From positions 49,237,404 through 49,301,403 of the forward strand of contig CM022955.1 of NCBI GenBank assembly GCA_012931725.1: a stretch of DNA of 64,000 bases, read 5' to 3'. Numbering within the stretch: position 1 is the stretch's first letter; the number at the start of each line of letters is the position of its first letter. This document shows, piece after piece, positions 24,101 to 29,716 of the stretch. Below the pieces are notes generated by a model. The model had not been told where the DNA came from. It ran no database searches and was given only the letters and a program-made list of their open reading frames with translations. The position numbers and the translations under genes were made by a program. The stretch is from Litsea cubeba. Its lineage: Eukaryota > Streptophyta > Magnoliopsida > Laurales > Lauraceae.

Positions 24101-27100
24101 CAGTAGAAGTGGTATAGTATGCTAGGGGATGTGATAGAGAACTTGGTCCTAAGTGATGAGCGAAGCAGTAGAAAGTAGAAAAAAGTCAAGACCAGATATT
24201 GGTTATGGGTTCGACAATGATATGGTGATGACGATGTTTGACTGCTAAAACTAGAAGACAGACTAAGCAAAACAACAAATGGAAAAGAGCATGCAAATGC
24301 ATTAATGAGCAACATTCAGTAATGCATTTAGAGATGGATCCCGATAACTTCACACCATTCTACACGTATAGCACTGAAAATAATATAGCATAATCTGTCT
24401 GGCAGAATACCTCACTAGCGGGTACATTCAAGCTCTTTGAAGCAGCAATAAATATATCTGGAGCCGGTTTCAAATTCTCAAACACATCTGCTGAGACAAT
24501 CGCATCAAATCTGATATAAAAAATAAATACATTTTAGATTTCGTAGAGTTTGGCACAATAATAGAATTATGTAAAATAATGTGATAGCTAATAAACATAT
24601 AATGAAAAAAAATAGCGAAACTGTTCCCAGTAACTGCATGTGACTCCACAAACAACCCCAGCTCTGAATTGTTTGACTTTGGATTCACAAGAGGCAGCAT
24701 ATCACATCATGCACAACCTTCCTTGTATTTTCTTCACCAGACCCTACTAGATGATCTAGTAAGGTTTGTAGATATTCAAGATGACAACAGGGACCATGTA
24801 AAAATTCAATTTATTGCAGCCAATATCTTAAAATGCTGTCAAAGAGGATTGATCGATATTAATGTCATATCTAGAGCAAAGGACTGTTTGCATATGCATG
24901 ACTCAGTGGCATATCTTGAAGTGTCAGTGCTATCCACTGAAATTATTCTTCTAAAGAGAGCAATTATATCCAAATAAGGGTCTTTGCAGCTCATATAATA
25001 AATGGAAAACAGTACTTCCATGCAGCATAGCAAATCGGTGTTTTCCCTTTTCTTTTTTTTTATCAGTCAAATTGGTATTTGGTTACAATGAGAAAATCAA
25101 ATATGCTTGATAATAACGTGAGGTTGAACTTTTGAGTACTTCAATAAAAAGGAAAAAAAAACAATTTGGTGGACGTCTATCTCACACTCTTTTCTTCAAA
25201 TAATGGTAGTCTGTGGAGTAGGAAAACTGGAATAAGCAGCTGAGAATGAGATCCCGTGCACAATGTTACCCATGGAGATCATGGACGGTGCCCTGTGGGG
25301 CCTAGCTGGTGTTGGGGTCATTACCAAAAGATTGGTGCAGATTTAAAAAGGGGGATGCATTTCCAGATCCAACGGATCTATCATCATCGAGATATGGGCC
25401 ATGCAAAATCAACAGTCAAAAAAACCCTTGGTTTCAAATTCAATGATGAGGCCAACCATACAGGGCTCAAAACCGGTCTCCCATCTGTATAGGAGATCTT
25501 TTATCTGATGTGGGGGAATGCTTTACAAGGGGGCCTAGAAATGGGCCCACAGAGGTGTTTCTCCAAGGGCTTGTTAAGGAGACAGCCAGATTTAGACTGA
25601 GAGTACGTGATTGTTTGTGTGCGGATCTTAATCAAATTACACATGCCATTGCCACTGCAATTTGCACAAAAACCAAGCAGCATATCTCATATAGGCCTGC
25701 AGAGGTGTGGTGGCTAATGTATGGTTGCAAGCCATCACTTGGGACAATATTGAATATTCAAAAACAAATCAAAGAATACAGACTGTTCTGAGCTTGTTTG
25801 AACACGATTCAGAGAATTAATCATTCAGTTGCACACAAACAAGCGATTTAGCTTACATTGATAATGGCAAGCCGGCAGCAGCCAAATTTGCATCAACCTT
25901 GATCCGATCAGCACTAGATGCTACAGCAACTTTAAGACCATTTCTTTTACACTGGTGTTAAAAAATACACATTAGATCACTACTTCAGCATTGAAACAAG
26001 ACAGTTGTGTCTCCCTTTTTTAAACAATAGAATACAGATATGTATCTTATTAGCCAACATAAGATACCTGCATAATGAGTTCATAGGCACCTGGGAATCC
26101 TATTCCAGATTCTGGTTTTGCATACTGCAGAAAGAGAAGTTTTTGTGGTTCAAGGACAACATCAAATTGAAAACCAAGCAACAGGACATATAAAATAGTT
26201 TCCCCACCATCATGCATTCTATATAAAGGATTTGTTGTAACTCCTTATTACCTTATCAAGGTATATCTCGAAAAAACGCTTCTTTGCTGCCTCAGGGCTG
26301 AAATTCTCAACTCCTTTTACAGAAGCTACTCCACCTAAAAAATTTGCCTCACCTGATTCATTTGTAGCCCAAACAAGAAAGAAAAGAGAAATAAAAAGAG
26401 TCATATATCAGGCACTAAAAGATAAACCAATTGAGATCAGAAAGATAATCTCATCCACTATAAGTTTGAAAATTCAAACTACAAAAAATAAAATTATTAA
26501 AAAAAAAAAAAGGCATTAAGGGATGGAAATGTGTTGGATCTGTTTGACAATTGAAGGGTATTGTATTTGCCCATCCCAAAGCCAGCCCATTTGTTATCTT
26601 CTTTTAAATGTCAACCCAAACTCAGCCTAGAAGTTAAACCATTCAACCTGAACTATAATTACCATGCTTAATTCGGATCAAGCTGATGGCCCAGAATTCA
26701 ATGAGTCAGGTTGGGTTGGGTTACTGGCTGAAATAGCAAATGGGGACTCAACCTTAACCCGACCCATTTATTAATACCATTGGAAATGTTAGCCCAAACC
26801 AAACACAACCAAAAAGTAATAAAAAAAAAAAAGTGGGGGTTGGGGTATATTGGGTCAGGAATTGCCACACCCAATCCAGTTCCATCACCATTATATTATA
26901 ATATATCAAAGCCAAGGGTTTTGGCTTTAATTTTGACCGGCGCTTATACTACTTTATTTTAAATCTTTCATTTTTTCTATCCCCACTTACCAACTCCTCC
27001 ATTCTTATCCCACTCCACCCACCTTTATCTTTTCCTGAAAAAATATAACTGTTCTTCCATTTTATCCTTTATCTTATGTGACCACTCATATAACTCTACA

Positions 27101-28342
27101 TGTAACTACTCTGCATTTGAAAATTTGCTTATCTTCTTCTACATGAGATGAAAAGGTTCGAGTTCTTAGCTTTCTCGTCCTCGAAGAAATGGGATGAAGA
27201 TCAACGGTAAAGATTTTTTCCAGTAATTTCTTTATCATGATTCCCTAACCTAGGTTTATTGTAATTAAATTTGAAAACTTTCCATTCACATGATGTCCCA
27301 GTAATTTCTTTATCATGATTCCCTAACCTAGGGTTATTGTAATTAAATTTGAAAACTTTCCATTCACACGATGTCCTGCCTAATGCATTCAAGTAATATA
27401 TTTTAAAAAATCCTAAATCATTAACTTTTGTTATAAATTTTTGTTAATTAATTATTTCTACCATGACTTTCACATTTCCATTGCCCGTGCTAGTCGTAAT
27501 TAAAGGTTATCCCATCCATTTGGGGTCGGTTTTCCTACTTCTACTTTTGCATTCATTCCCATCTGAAGACATATTTTCAGTAACTCCTCAATTTGTAATG
27601 TCAGCAAGATAATATACTAGCAGTAACAACTCAACATATGTATGCAAATATATTCAGTTTCTCATTTTTACAGTATCCTCCAATTTTCCATTCCCCCACA
27701 AACAACAAGTGGTTAAATTCGATGATCGCACCCACTTCCTGACACCAATTACAACCGTCAAAACTCTAATTTGTCGATCAGATGATTAGGATCATCCAAT
27801 CAAGGAAAATATTTTTCTGGGTGTTCTATCAAAGGTGTTTTAAGCATGGTAGACGGTCCAGATCACTAGATGGACTAAAAATAACCAATGGGAAAATGGC
27901 AATTCCTCTTCCATACATCTCTGCAGGCTTTCAACTCGAAAATAATTGAATGAAACGGTGAAGAGAAAACGCTAGTACCGGTTCCCATGAAGGGCACGAA
28001 ATCTTCGACGGTGACGGAGACGCCCATCTCGGCGAAGACGTCGACGCCGGCCTGCCTCGACAGATCCTCGCTGTTGCAGAGGACTCCGTCCATGTCGAAC
28101 AAAACGGCCGAGACCTTTCCCCATTCGCTCCTTGTATCGGAAACCCCCTCCGTCTTCTTCTCCTCCTGCTCCTGTTTCAGGGACGATACCGTTACGTATC
28201 GGTAACGGCGGAGAAGACGGACCCCTCGAGATCGGAGGGCGGAGATGGAGGAGGACGAGGTGGCAAAGGGAGGGTAGAGTGGGATGAAATCCAACGGTCG
28301 GGATCGAGAGATGAGCGCGGGAAATGGAAATCTAAGCGCCAT
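1930..28342 (-). CDS. SOQ1: SOQ1-like gene, 5' half (exons 1-14 of a longer gene)
   Basis: Spliced gene read on the minus strand. Exons: 28342-27979, 26352-26252, 26124-26068, 25951-25857, 24510-24411, 22149-22091, 16027-15900, 15550-15442, 6810-6723, 6541-6463, 5404-5344, 5117-5042, 2951-2840, 2025-1930. All junctions are GT-AG and all phases join. The order of domains is transit-peptide-like N terminus, HAD hydrolase domain (DxD nucleophile region FDMDGV, ASSADR, ENLKPAPD, VIEDALAG), linker, one transmembrane segment, then the start of a thioredoxin-like domain. This matches SOQ1, a thylakoid membrane protein with a stromal HAD domain and lumenal Trx-like and NHL domains that prevents sustained quenching (qH). 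About 508 codons are present; the family is about twice that length, so the 3' exons must lie left of base 1. Exon 13 is damaged, so this copy may be a pseudogene or encode a product lacking the active-site exon. Identification is from remembered family sequence, not a search. Confidence 0.9.
2840..2951 (-). pseudogene. SOQ1: SOQ1 exon 13, Trx-like active-site exon, frameshifted
   Basis: The acceptor is CAG before GACTTGAAAGG and the donor is GTAATA. The exon is 112 nt, where 111 nt would keep the frame. The first codons read DLKGKVVVLDF. Then T4G4 stands where a T5G2 pattern would encode Phe-Trp, a net gain of one base. In the shifted frame the active-site stretch TYCCIKCMHVLPDL is still readable, with CIKC in place of the usual CINC. 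Near the end, the codon expected to be Met (in DMP or EMP) reads TAA. Read through, the exon meets a TAA in the primary frame as well. It is either real decay or an assembly error. Skipping it would be frame-neutral, because exon 12 ends and exon 14 begins in phase 0. Confidence 0.8.
3865..4010 (+). pseudogene. Degenerate copia reverse-transcriptase fragment
   Basis: In one frame the plus strand reads AKM, then about 20 diverged residues, a stop, and QQLIVRDAFLHGELHKEVFTLP with gaps relative to family. The AKM...DAFLHGEL..EV pattern is the copia RT segment just before the YVDD block. It contains stop codons and is only about 145 bp, lying in SOQ1 intron 12, upstream of the TRIM. Confidence 0.6.
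4158..4478 (-). mobile_element. TRIM (miniature LTR retrotransposon), complete
   Basis: Two 118-bp direct repeats (4158-4275 and 4361-4478) flank an 85-bp core. Read on the minus strand, the 5' LTR starts TGTTGGGAAG and ends TTTCTTACA. It is followed at once by TGGTATCAGAGC (4360-4349), the initiator-Met tRNA primer site. The element is bounded by a perfect 5-bp target duplication AAAAC (4153-4157 and 4479-4483). There is no coding capacity, so it must use proteins of another element. The total length of 321 bp is near the minimum for an LTR retrotransposon. The 3' LTR ends TA rather than CA, consistent with later mutation. Confidence 0.9.
4484..4860. repeat. Unclassified dispersed repeat
   Basis: Contains the phrase around 4,600-4,640 (gatttacgtggtttggcag) resembling a motif I associate with repetitive plant elements. 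No termini, coding domain or target duplication could be defined. Confidence 0.25.
5042..5117 (-). CDS. SOQ1: SOQ1 exon 12 (entry to Trx-like domain)
   Basis: Encodes GSASTVPEFPTKLDWLN, then TAPLQWRR. VPEFP.KLDWLNTAPLQ is diagnostic of SOQ1. It ends in phase 0, which matters because exon 14 also begins in phase 0. Confidence 0.9.
5344..5404 (-). CDS. SOQ1: SOQ1 exon 11
   Basis: Encodes ESRSARIQQFVKYISDVES, matching the RVQQFVDYIADLES region that precedes the Trx-like domain. The acceptor is GGTAG and the donor is GTAGAT. It ends in phase 2. Confidence 0.88.
6077..6116. repeat. Microsatellite (TA)n(GA)n
   Basis: A run of TA dinucleotides passes directly into a run of GA dinucleotides, within SOQ1 intron 10. 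It is a simple sequence repeat and probably polymorphic. Confidence 0.85.
6463..6541 (-). CDS. SOQ1: SOQ1 exon 10
   Basis: Encodes AMQYASPKGILNLLLG, then VNKPILDQQE. The acceptor is TGTAG and the donor is GTACAG. It ends in phase 1. Confidence 0.88.
6723..6810 (-). CDS. SOQ1: SOQ1 exon 9 (transmembrane segment)
   Basis: Encodes LQGSRRDIVRYGSLGIALSC and then LAFAIINRK. The SRRDI.RYGSLGIALSC signature matches the single thylakoid membrane anchor of SOQ1. The acceptor is GACAG and the donor is GTATTA. An 8.6-kb repeat-filled intron separates it from exon 8. Confidence 0.9.
9753..10668. mobile_element. Non-autonomous hAT-type element, copy 1
   Basis: The 916-bp element starts CATGGTTTAAAATAAC and ends in the inverted match ATTTTAAACCATG. 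It is flanked by a perfect 8-bp duplication CACCTAAC (9745-9752 and 10669-10676), the length typical of hAT transposition. The left subterminal region is packed with short direct and inverted repeats of ATAACGG/CCGTTAT; the right one has GACCGCGA-like repeats. No transposase is encoded. It shares long stretches with the element at 22709-23982, which defines a family. Confidence 0.88.
11711..11886. repeat. 89-bp tandem duplication
   Basis: Two adjacent copies beginning atgatggaaaatatttcc, with an offset of 89 bp and no differences seen across the shared unit. It lies near the end of the 7746-11911 block and is probably a recent replication or unequal-exchange event. Confidence 0.9.
11912..13050 (+). 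pseudogene. Decayed copia RT / RNase H
   Basis: Fragments in several frames read as a copia polyprotein end: a YGLKxxP-like block near 12,020, a broken Y-V-D-D segment near 12,150 followed by IFVTG, then DPTLY and VNKVSWFMHSPTEEHW near 12,510. Next come an RNase H remnant NWSSKKQATM near 12,680 and a terminal DQIADIFTKPLSSARFSSLQ near 12,955. Frameshifts and stops are frequent. It is directly followed by a polypurine tract and the right LTR. Confidence 0.75.
13830..14600. repeat. Degenerate minisatellite-like tandem array
   Basis: About 770 bp built from variants of a roughly 30-bp phrase around 'ttctaaaggtgggtaccac' alternating with 'atgaatgtgggcccca'. Spacing is irregular, so the array has a higher-order, decayed structure. 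No open frame or other signal was found. It lies in SOQ1 intron 8. Confidence 0.8.
15442..15550 (-). CDS. SOQ1: SOQ1 exon 8 (stromal linker)
   Basis: Encodes a low-complexity linker: NERMQGSQNSSYSVPSS, then LEPVDEGIGGQSKPDVHLR. The acceptor is TGCAG and the donor is GTAAGA. Phases 1 in and 2 out match the neighbours. The linker is poorly conserved, so support rests on phase, splice sites and position. Confidence 0.8.
15900..16027 (-). CDS. SOQ1: SOQ1 exon 7 (end of HAD domain)
   Basis: Encodes RCIAVTTTLSMGALQEAG, then PSLIRKDIGNVSLHDILSGG. The acceptor is TGCAG and the donor is GTATGT. The young copia element lies in the intron between this exon and exon 6, only about 150 bp upstream of this exon's acceptor. 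Confidence 0.88.
16181..16457 (+). repeat. Copia left LTR
   Basis: 277 bp, starting TGTCAAATAC and ending GATTGTTA, identical to the right copy. The ends are TG...TA rather than TG...CA. It is followed immediately by the primer-binding site. Confidence 0.95.
16458..16470 (+). other. Copia primer-binding site
   Basis: TGGTATCAGAGCT directly abuts the left LTR and is complementary to the 3' end of initiator-Met tRNA, the usual copia minus-strand primer. Confidence 0.9.
16471..17506 (+). other. Copia untranslated leader
   Basis: About 1 kb between the primer site and the gag start. It has an internal imperfect repeat around a 'ttggtgattttttcac' phrase (near 16,665 and 17,173) and short unconserved open frames only. 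No coding domain was recognised. Confidence 0.6.
17507..18919 (+). CDS. Copia gag-protease
   Basis: A 470-codon frame. The N-terminal 200 residues form a copia gag (UBN2-like) with NYPTWSFQFRLYLEAKELW near the start. Two CCHC zinc knuckles follow, starting near residue 244: CYSCKKYGHLAAQC and CNYCKKKGHIISEC. The aspartic protease motif DSGASNHLT starts near residue 346. The frame then ends at a TAA at 18917 where related elements would continue into the integrase, because the frame shifts by +1 in a T-rich run near 18,893-18,909. Gag packages the RNA and the protease matures the polyprotein in cytoplasmic particles. Confidence 0.92.
   Translation: MEKSEVKLIQFNGKNYPTWSFQFRLYLEAKELWGFVSGADPKPTDDDKKISTWNTKDAKIKTWILGAVEPHLILNLKPYTTSKEMWGYLQTVYHQDNYARQFQLECEIAEYSQDTLSIQDYYSGFRNLWSEYDGIKYASIPNNVLQTIQGLQASSHRDQFLMKLRPEYETVTSSLLSRSPLPSLDVCLNELLREEQRLRTKAHLEQQHTVTYPVAYSAKGNTQSLPVSQSSTTPQIRDMSKVQCYSCKKYGHLAAQCNQKFCNYCKKKGHIISECRRCPQNRTPNAYAATTASPPADAASTSVPSQPGPSSSPLTLELVQQMIVNAFSALGITGTSKNSSSIWYLDSGASNHLTHSSAQLSSLTKYTGNTHVQTADGGHLPITAIGDISSILPLKNVYHCLNLISNLLSVGQLVENNCKVSFSSSGCVVQDQMSGREIARGPKHGRLFSLDLTAPIRNNATNDFCFFCSK
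18735..21599 (+). CDS. Copia pol: integrase, reverse transcriptase, RNase H
   Basis: The frame is open for 954 codons, but authentic pol sequence begins near 18,907, after the frameshift. The GAG-pre-integrase motif is LWHSRLGHPN. Integrase has Asp at 19122 (HSDVWG) and Asp at 19311 (RSDSGGEY). At the third catalytic position, 35 residues further on (19419), it has Lys instead of Glu (NGVAKRKN). RT has FAPVAKMTTVR and the catalytic YVDD at 20643. RNase H has ADWAGCPDTRRSTTGW, KSSTEAEYRA and ADNTSA. The frame ends at TGA just before the polypurine tract. RT and RNase H look intact; the integrase should be catalytically dead. Confidence 0.92.
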   Translation: MDNLLKTTVKFHFLPLVVLCRTRCQGGRSRGGLSMDAYFLLILLLQLGIMQQMIFVFSAQNNCQLWHSRLGHPNFKTMSHMVNSGLLNSIGFSKFASFDCATCKLGKSKTLPFSVSTSNSTQCFDLIHSDVWGIAPHLSHAHYKYFVTFIDDYSRFTWVYFLHSKADVFHVFKMFLAYVENHFSTCIKTLRSDSGGEYVSTEFQTFLQQKGIISQKSYPYTPQQNGVAKRKNRHLLDITRSLLIESSVPTRFWTEALSTAAHLINRLPSFSLENESPFYRLYKTTPSYDDLHVFGSVCFVHLPPSERNKLTAQSAKCAFLGYASHQKGFLCYDPHIRRIRTSRNVVFFENQYFFQQHLDSVESSSVVSFPGFSDKTPFVKFDPNFVYQRRSKAVTTHSPPNDPPTASGPTGDPPLRRSSRISVPPSRYGYTHTSLLATMSSTSIPNSYSQAVQHECWNTAMQDELDALAQNHTWDVVPCPSYVKPIGCKWIYSIKLNTDGTLARYKARLVALGNRQEYGIDYEETFAPVAKMTTVRTILAIAASQSWPLYQMDVKNAFLHGDLKEDVYMRLPQGVSSIISGAVAKLRRSLYGLKQAPRAWFEKFQHALIHLGFHPSPYDPFMFLHHASTGITVLLVYVDDIIITGTDPDMIQQLQASLHESFHMKDLGPLHYFLGLEVHQSAKGIVLHQHKYALELIEMAGLQGSAPVDTPVEVNVKLQQDSGDPLSDPTLYRRLVGSLIYLTITRPDISYAVNLVSQFMTDPRHLHLAAVRRILKYLIRTPTRGLFYSANNSLTLKAYSDADWAGCPDTRRSTTGWCMYLGDSLISWKCKKQDKVSKSSTEAEYRAMSAACSEILWLRGLLSDLGFPADTATPLYADNTSAIRITANPVFHERTKHIEIDCHFIRDEYKRDVISLPHIPSDLQNADIFTKGLPRPRHQFLVSKLMLVDSPTSI
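21607..21883 (+). repeat. Copia right LTR
   Basis: 277 bp and identical to the left LTR. It is preceded by the polypurine tract (about 21596-21606) and followed by the target duplication GTGTA. Confidence 0.95.
22091..22149 (-). CDS. SOQ1: SOQ1 exon 6 (HAD motif 4)
   Basis: Encodes CLVIEDALAGVQAARAAQM. VIEDALAG carries the acidic Mg-binding residues of HAD motif 4. The acceptor is ATTAG and the donor is GTAAGT. It ends in phase 2, completed by exon 7. Confidence 0.9.
22709..23982. mobile_element. Non-autonomous hAT-type element, copy 2
   Basis: Termini are CATGGTTAAAAA and TTTTAAACCATG, with a perfect 8-bp duplication GCTTCATT (22701-22708 and 23983-23990). It is collinear with the copy at 9753-10668: the same ATAACGG subterminal repeats, the same central phrase 'gatgtagtagtaaa', and the same 'tttaaagtgt' segment. 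It is longer because a 379-bp MITE is inserted in it. Without that it would be about 890 bp. It lies in SOQ1 intron 5. Confidence 0.88.
23105..23483. mobile_element. Mutator-type MITE nested in the hAT-type element
   Basis: The 379-bp insertion has terminal inverted repeats of about 45 bp (left GGGTAATATTCAGGTGGGAA, right inverse GGAAAATATTCAAGTGAGTA). It is flanked by a 9-bp duplication TTTAATTAA (23096-23104 and 23484-23492). Comparison with copy 1 of the host element shows an uninterrupted site there. A 9-bp duplication with long inverted repeats is the Mutator pattern. No coding capacity. Confidence 0.85.
24411..24510 (-). CDS. SOQ1: SOQ1 exon 5 (HAD motif 3 lysine)
   Basis: Encodes FDAIVSADVFENLKPAPDIF and then IAASKSLNVPASE. 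The Lys of FENLKPAPD is HAD motif 3. The acceptor is ATCAG and the donor is GTATTC. It ends in phase 0. Confidence 0.9.
24511..25856. other. SOQ1 intron 4
   Basis: About 1.35 kb of intron sequence. Nothing with termini or domains was recognised. The stretch at 25,220-25,500 is less AT-rich and could be part of an old repeat. Confidence 0.4.
25857..25951 (-). CDS. SOQ1: SOQ1 exon 4 (HAD motif 2)
   Basis: Encodes CKRNGLKVAVASSADRIKVD and then ANLAAAGLPLS. It carries the Ser of HAD motif 2 (ASSAD). The acceptor is ACCAG and the donor is GTAAGC. It ends in phase 2. Confidence 0.9.
26068..26124 (-). CDS. SOQ1: SOQ1 exon 3
   Basis: Nineteen codons encoding YAKPESGIGFPGAYELIMQ. The acceptor is TGCAG and the donor is GTATCT. 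Both ends are in phase 0. The neighbouring introns are only about 120 bp and appear free of transposons. Confidence 0.9.
26252..26352 (-). CDS. SOQ1: SOQ1 exon 2 (HAD cap region)
   Basis: Encodes GEANFLGGVASVKGV followed by AAKKRFFEIYLDK, the HAD cap helices. The acceptor is CAG before GTGAGG and the donor is GTAATA. It enters in phase 1 and ends in phase 0. Confidence 0.9.
27220..27375. repeat. 78-bp tandem duplication in SOQ1 intron 1
   Basis: Two adjacent copies of a 78-bp unit (starting ccagtaatttctttatcatg) differ at only a couple of positions. No coding or structural role is visible. Confidence 0.88.
27979..28342 (-). CDS. SOQ1: SOQ1 exon 1: transit peptide and start of HAD domain
   Basis: ATG at 28342 is the first in frame and begins a Ser/Arg-rich, acid-poor N terminus of about 75 residues typical of a chloroplast transit peptide. 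It is followed by SAVLFDMDGVLCNSED, the HAD nucleophile motif, and FVPFMGTG. The exon ends in phase 1 at CCG before donor GTACTAG. GC content is clearly higher than in the surrounding introns. Confidence 0.9.
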
Positions 28343-29640
28343 TACGCGAAGTTCTTGAGAGCTAATTTTTCTCTCTCTACGTTTGGAAGTTTCATTGGAA
28401 GAGAGGATCAGAAGAGACTGGGGGCGGACGAAATGACAAAACTGACCCTGTGTTTAGGATGAGTGACACGTGGCGCGTGTACGTGGTTTTGCGGTGTGAA
28501 GCAGCCAGTGGAGGAGCCAAGCATTATCCGCGGGATCTCAACACTCTGGAACGCGGGAAAAGTTTGTTGATATTGTACATTTTTTATTTTTTTATTTTTA
28601 AGAAAAATCAAAAGATTAAAAAAGGTCAAAGAATAAATGATCACAACCCATCAATTTGGCCATGAGATATGAGGCCCGGCACTCAAAAAGCCCTTAAAAT
28701 GATGGTTTCTATTTTTTTAAAAATCTTTAAGTCCGCACTTGAATAATTTTTTACGGCCCTGAAATTTGAGGGCAAGACTTGTGCCGTTGGCATATCCACT
28801 ATAAAATGTTCTAAAAACCCATTCTCATTCCATTTCTATTTAATTATTTAAGTTATTTATTATACTTAATACATGAGCCATGGATGCTTCCAATCACTTT
28901 CTTTGAATTCTATTATTTCTTATTTAGATTTTTTTTTAAGGCGCTCTTGTTCTACAACTCCTAGTAGCTTTCTATTAAATTTTTTGAGTAAAGCTAAACC
29001 TTTACCGTGGAAGTTGGTAAATATTTGTTTTGCTATGGCATTTACCAGTGATACCTGAGCAATGTTTATAAATATGAAATTGAAAAATGATTTCCAAATT
29101 TTGGGATTGTTGAATCACAAACAAGATAAATATATAAAGCAACAAAACCATCGTAGTATTTTTTTTTATTACTCCAAAAGGAAGGATGGTAAATGGATCA
29201 TTCAACGATTTGGGTTTGATAGATTCGACTTGTCTCTTTCTTCGTTGAAAAAAAAGAAAAATAAATTCCATTACAGAGTCTAATGAAGACGTTAGAGAAT
29301 TGTTTTGTTGTGTAGGGCTTAAATTGATGATTCCTCTTGCTGTAATCTCTTCTTTTAGTCCTCCTTTTAAAAGCAGTCATTTCATAATAGATCTCAAATA
29401 ATGGAATACATGGCACTATGGATTAAGTAGTTATCAATTTCCTCTAGATCACACTGTGAAATCTTCTAAAACTTCACTCCTTATATTCTATCATTGTTTA
29501 ATAATTTTCAAACCGTTTGACTCAAAAGCCTTTACAAGTTCTATCATATCATTTTTTTTTAGGTTTTTATTGGAAAATACACGATATATAAACGTTGCAC
29601 CTGGTAGTGTCTTGGAAATTGCACCACACAAACGGGGTCC
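28343..29640. other. SOQ1 upstream region and anonymous AT-rich DNA
   Basis: The first few hundred bases carry the SOQ1 5' UTR and promoter with a G-box. From about 28,860 to 29,450 there is scattered reading potential on both strands, but no domain I can name; it may be an eroded transposon gene. Confidence 0.35.
28466..28474. promoter_or_regulatory. G-box upstream of SOQ1 ATG
   Basis: ACACGTGGC with a palindromic CACGTG core lies about 125 bp upstream of the SOQ1 start codon. G-boxes are common in promoters of light-regulated photosynthesis genes. The match and its position are seen; the function is inferred. Confidence 0.35.
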
Positions 29641-29680
29641 GTTAGACCCTGTTTGGTTTTTTTTTCTAATATGAAACGTG

Positions 29681-29716
29681 TGACGCTAGTGTGAAAATTA
29701 GTGACGCTAGCGTCAC
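29681..29716. repeat. Palindromic GACGCTAGCGTC repeats, left cluster
   Basis: Two copies of a near-perfect palindrome: TGACGCTAGTGTGA (29681) and GTGACGCTAGCGTCAC (29701). The same palindrome recurs four times at 39110-39235. Similar T-rich phrases (cttttttaaaa) follow both clusters. Confidence 0.75.

Noticed and set aside
24669..24977. A 102-codon plus-strand frame inside SOQ1 intron 4
   Set aside because: No homology recognised, it lies opposite the gene, and it has ordinary AT-rich intron composition.
28873..29416. Possible eroded transposase or FAR1-like gene
   Set aside because: Reading frames on both strands look vaguely gene-like, but I could not match any conserved motif with confidence.
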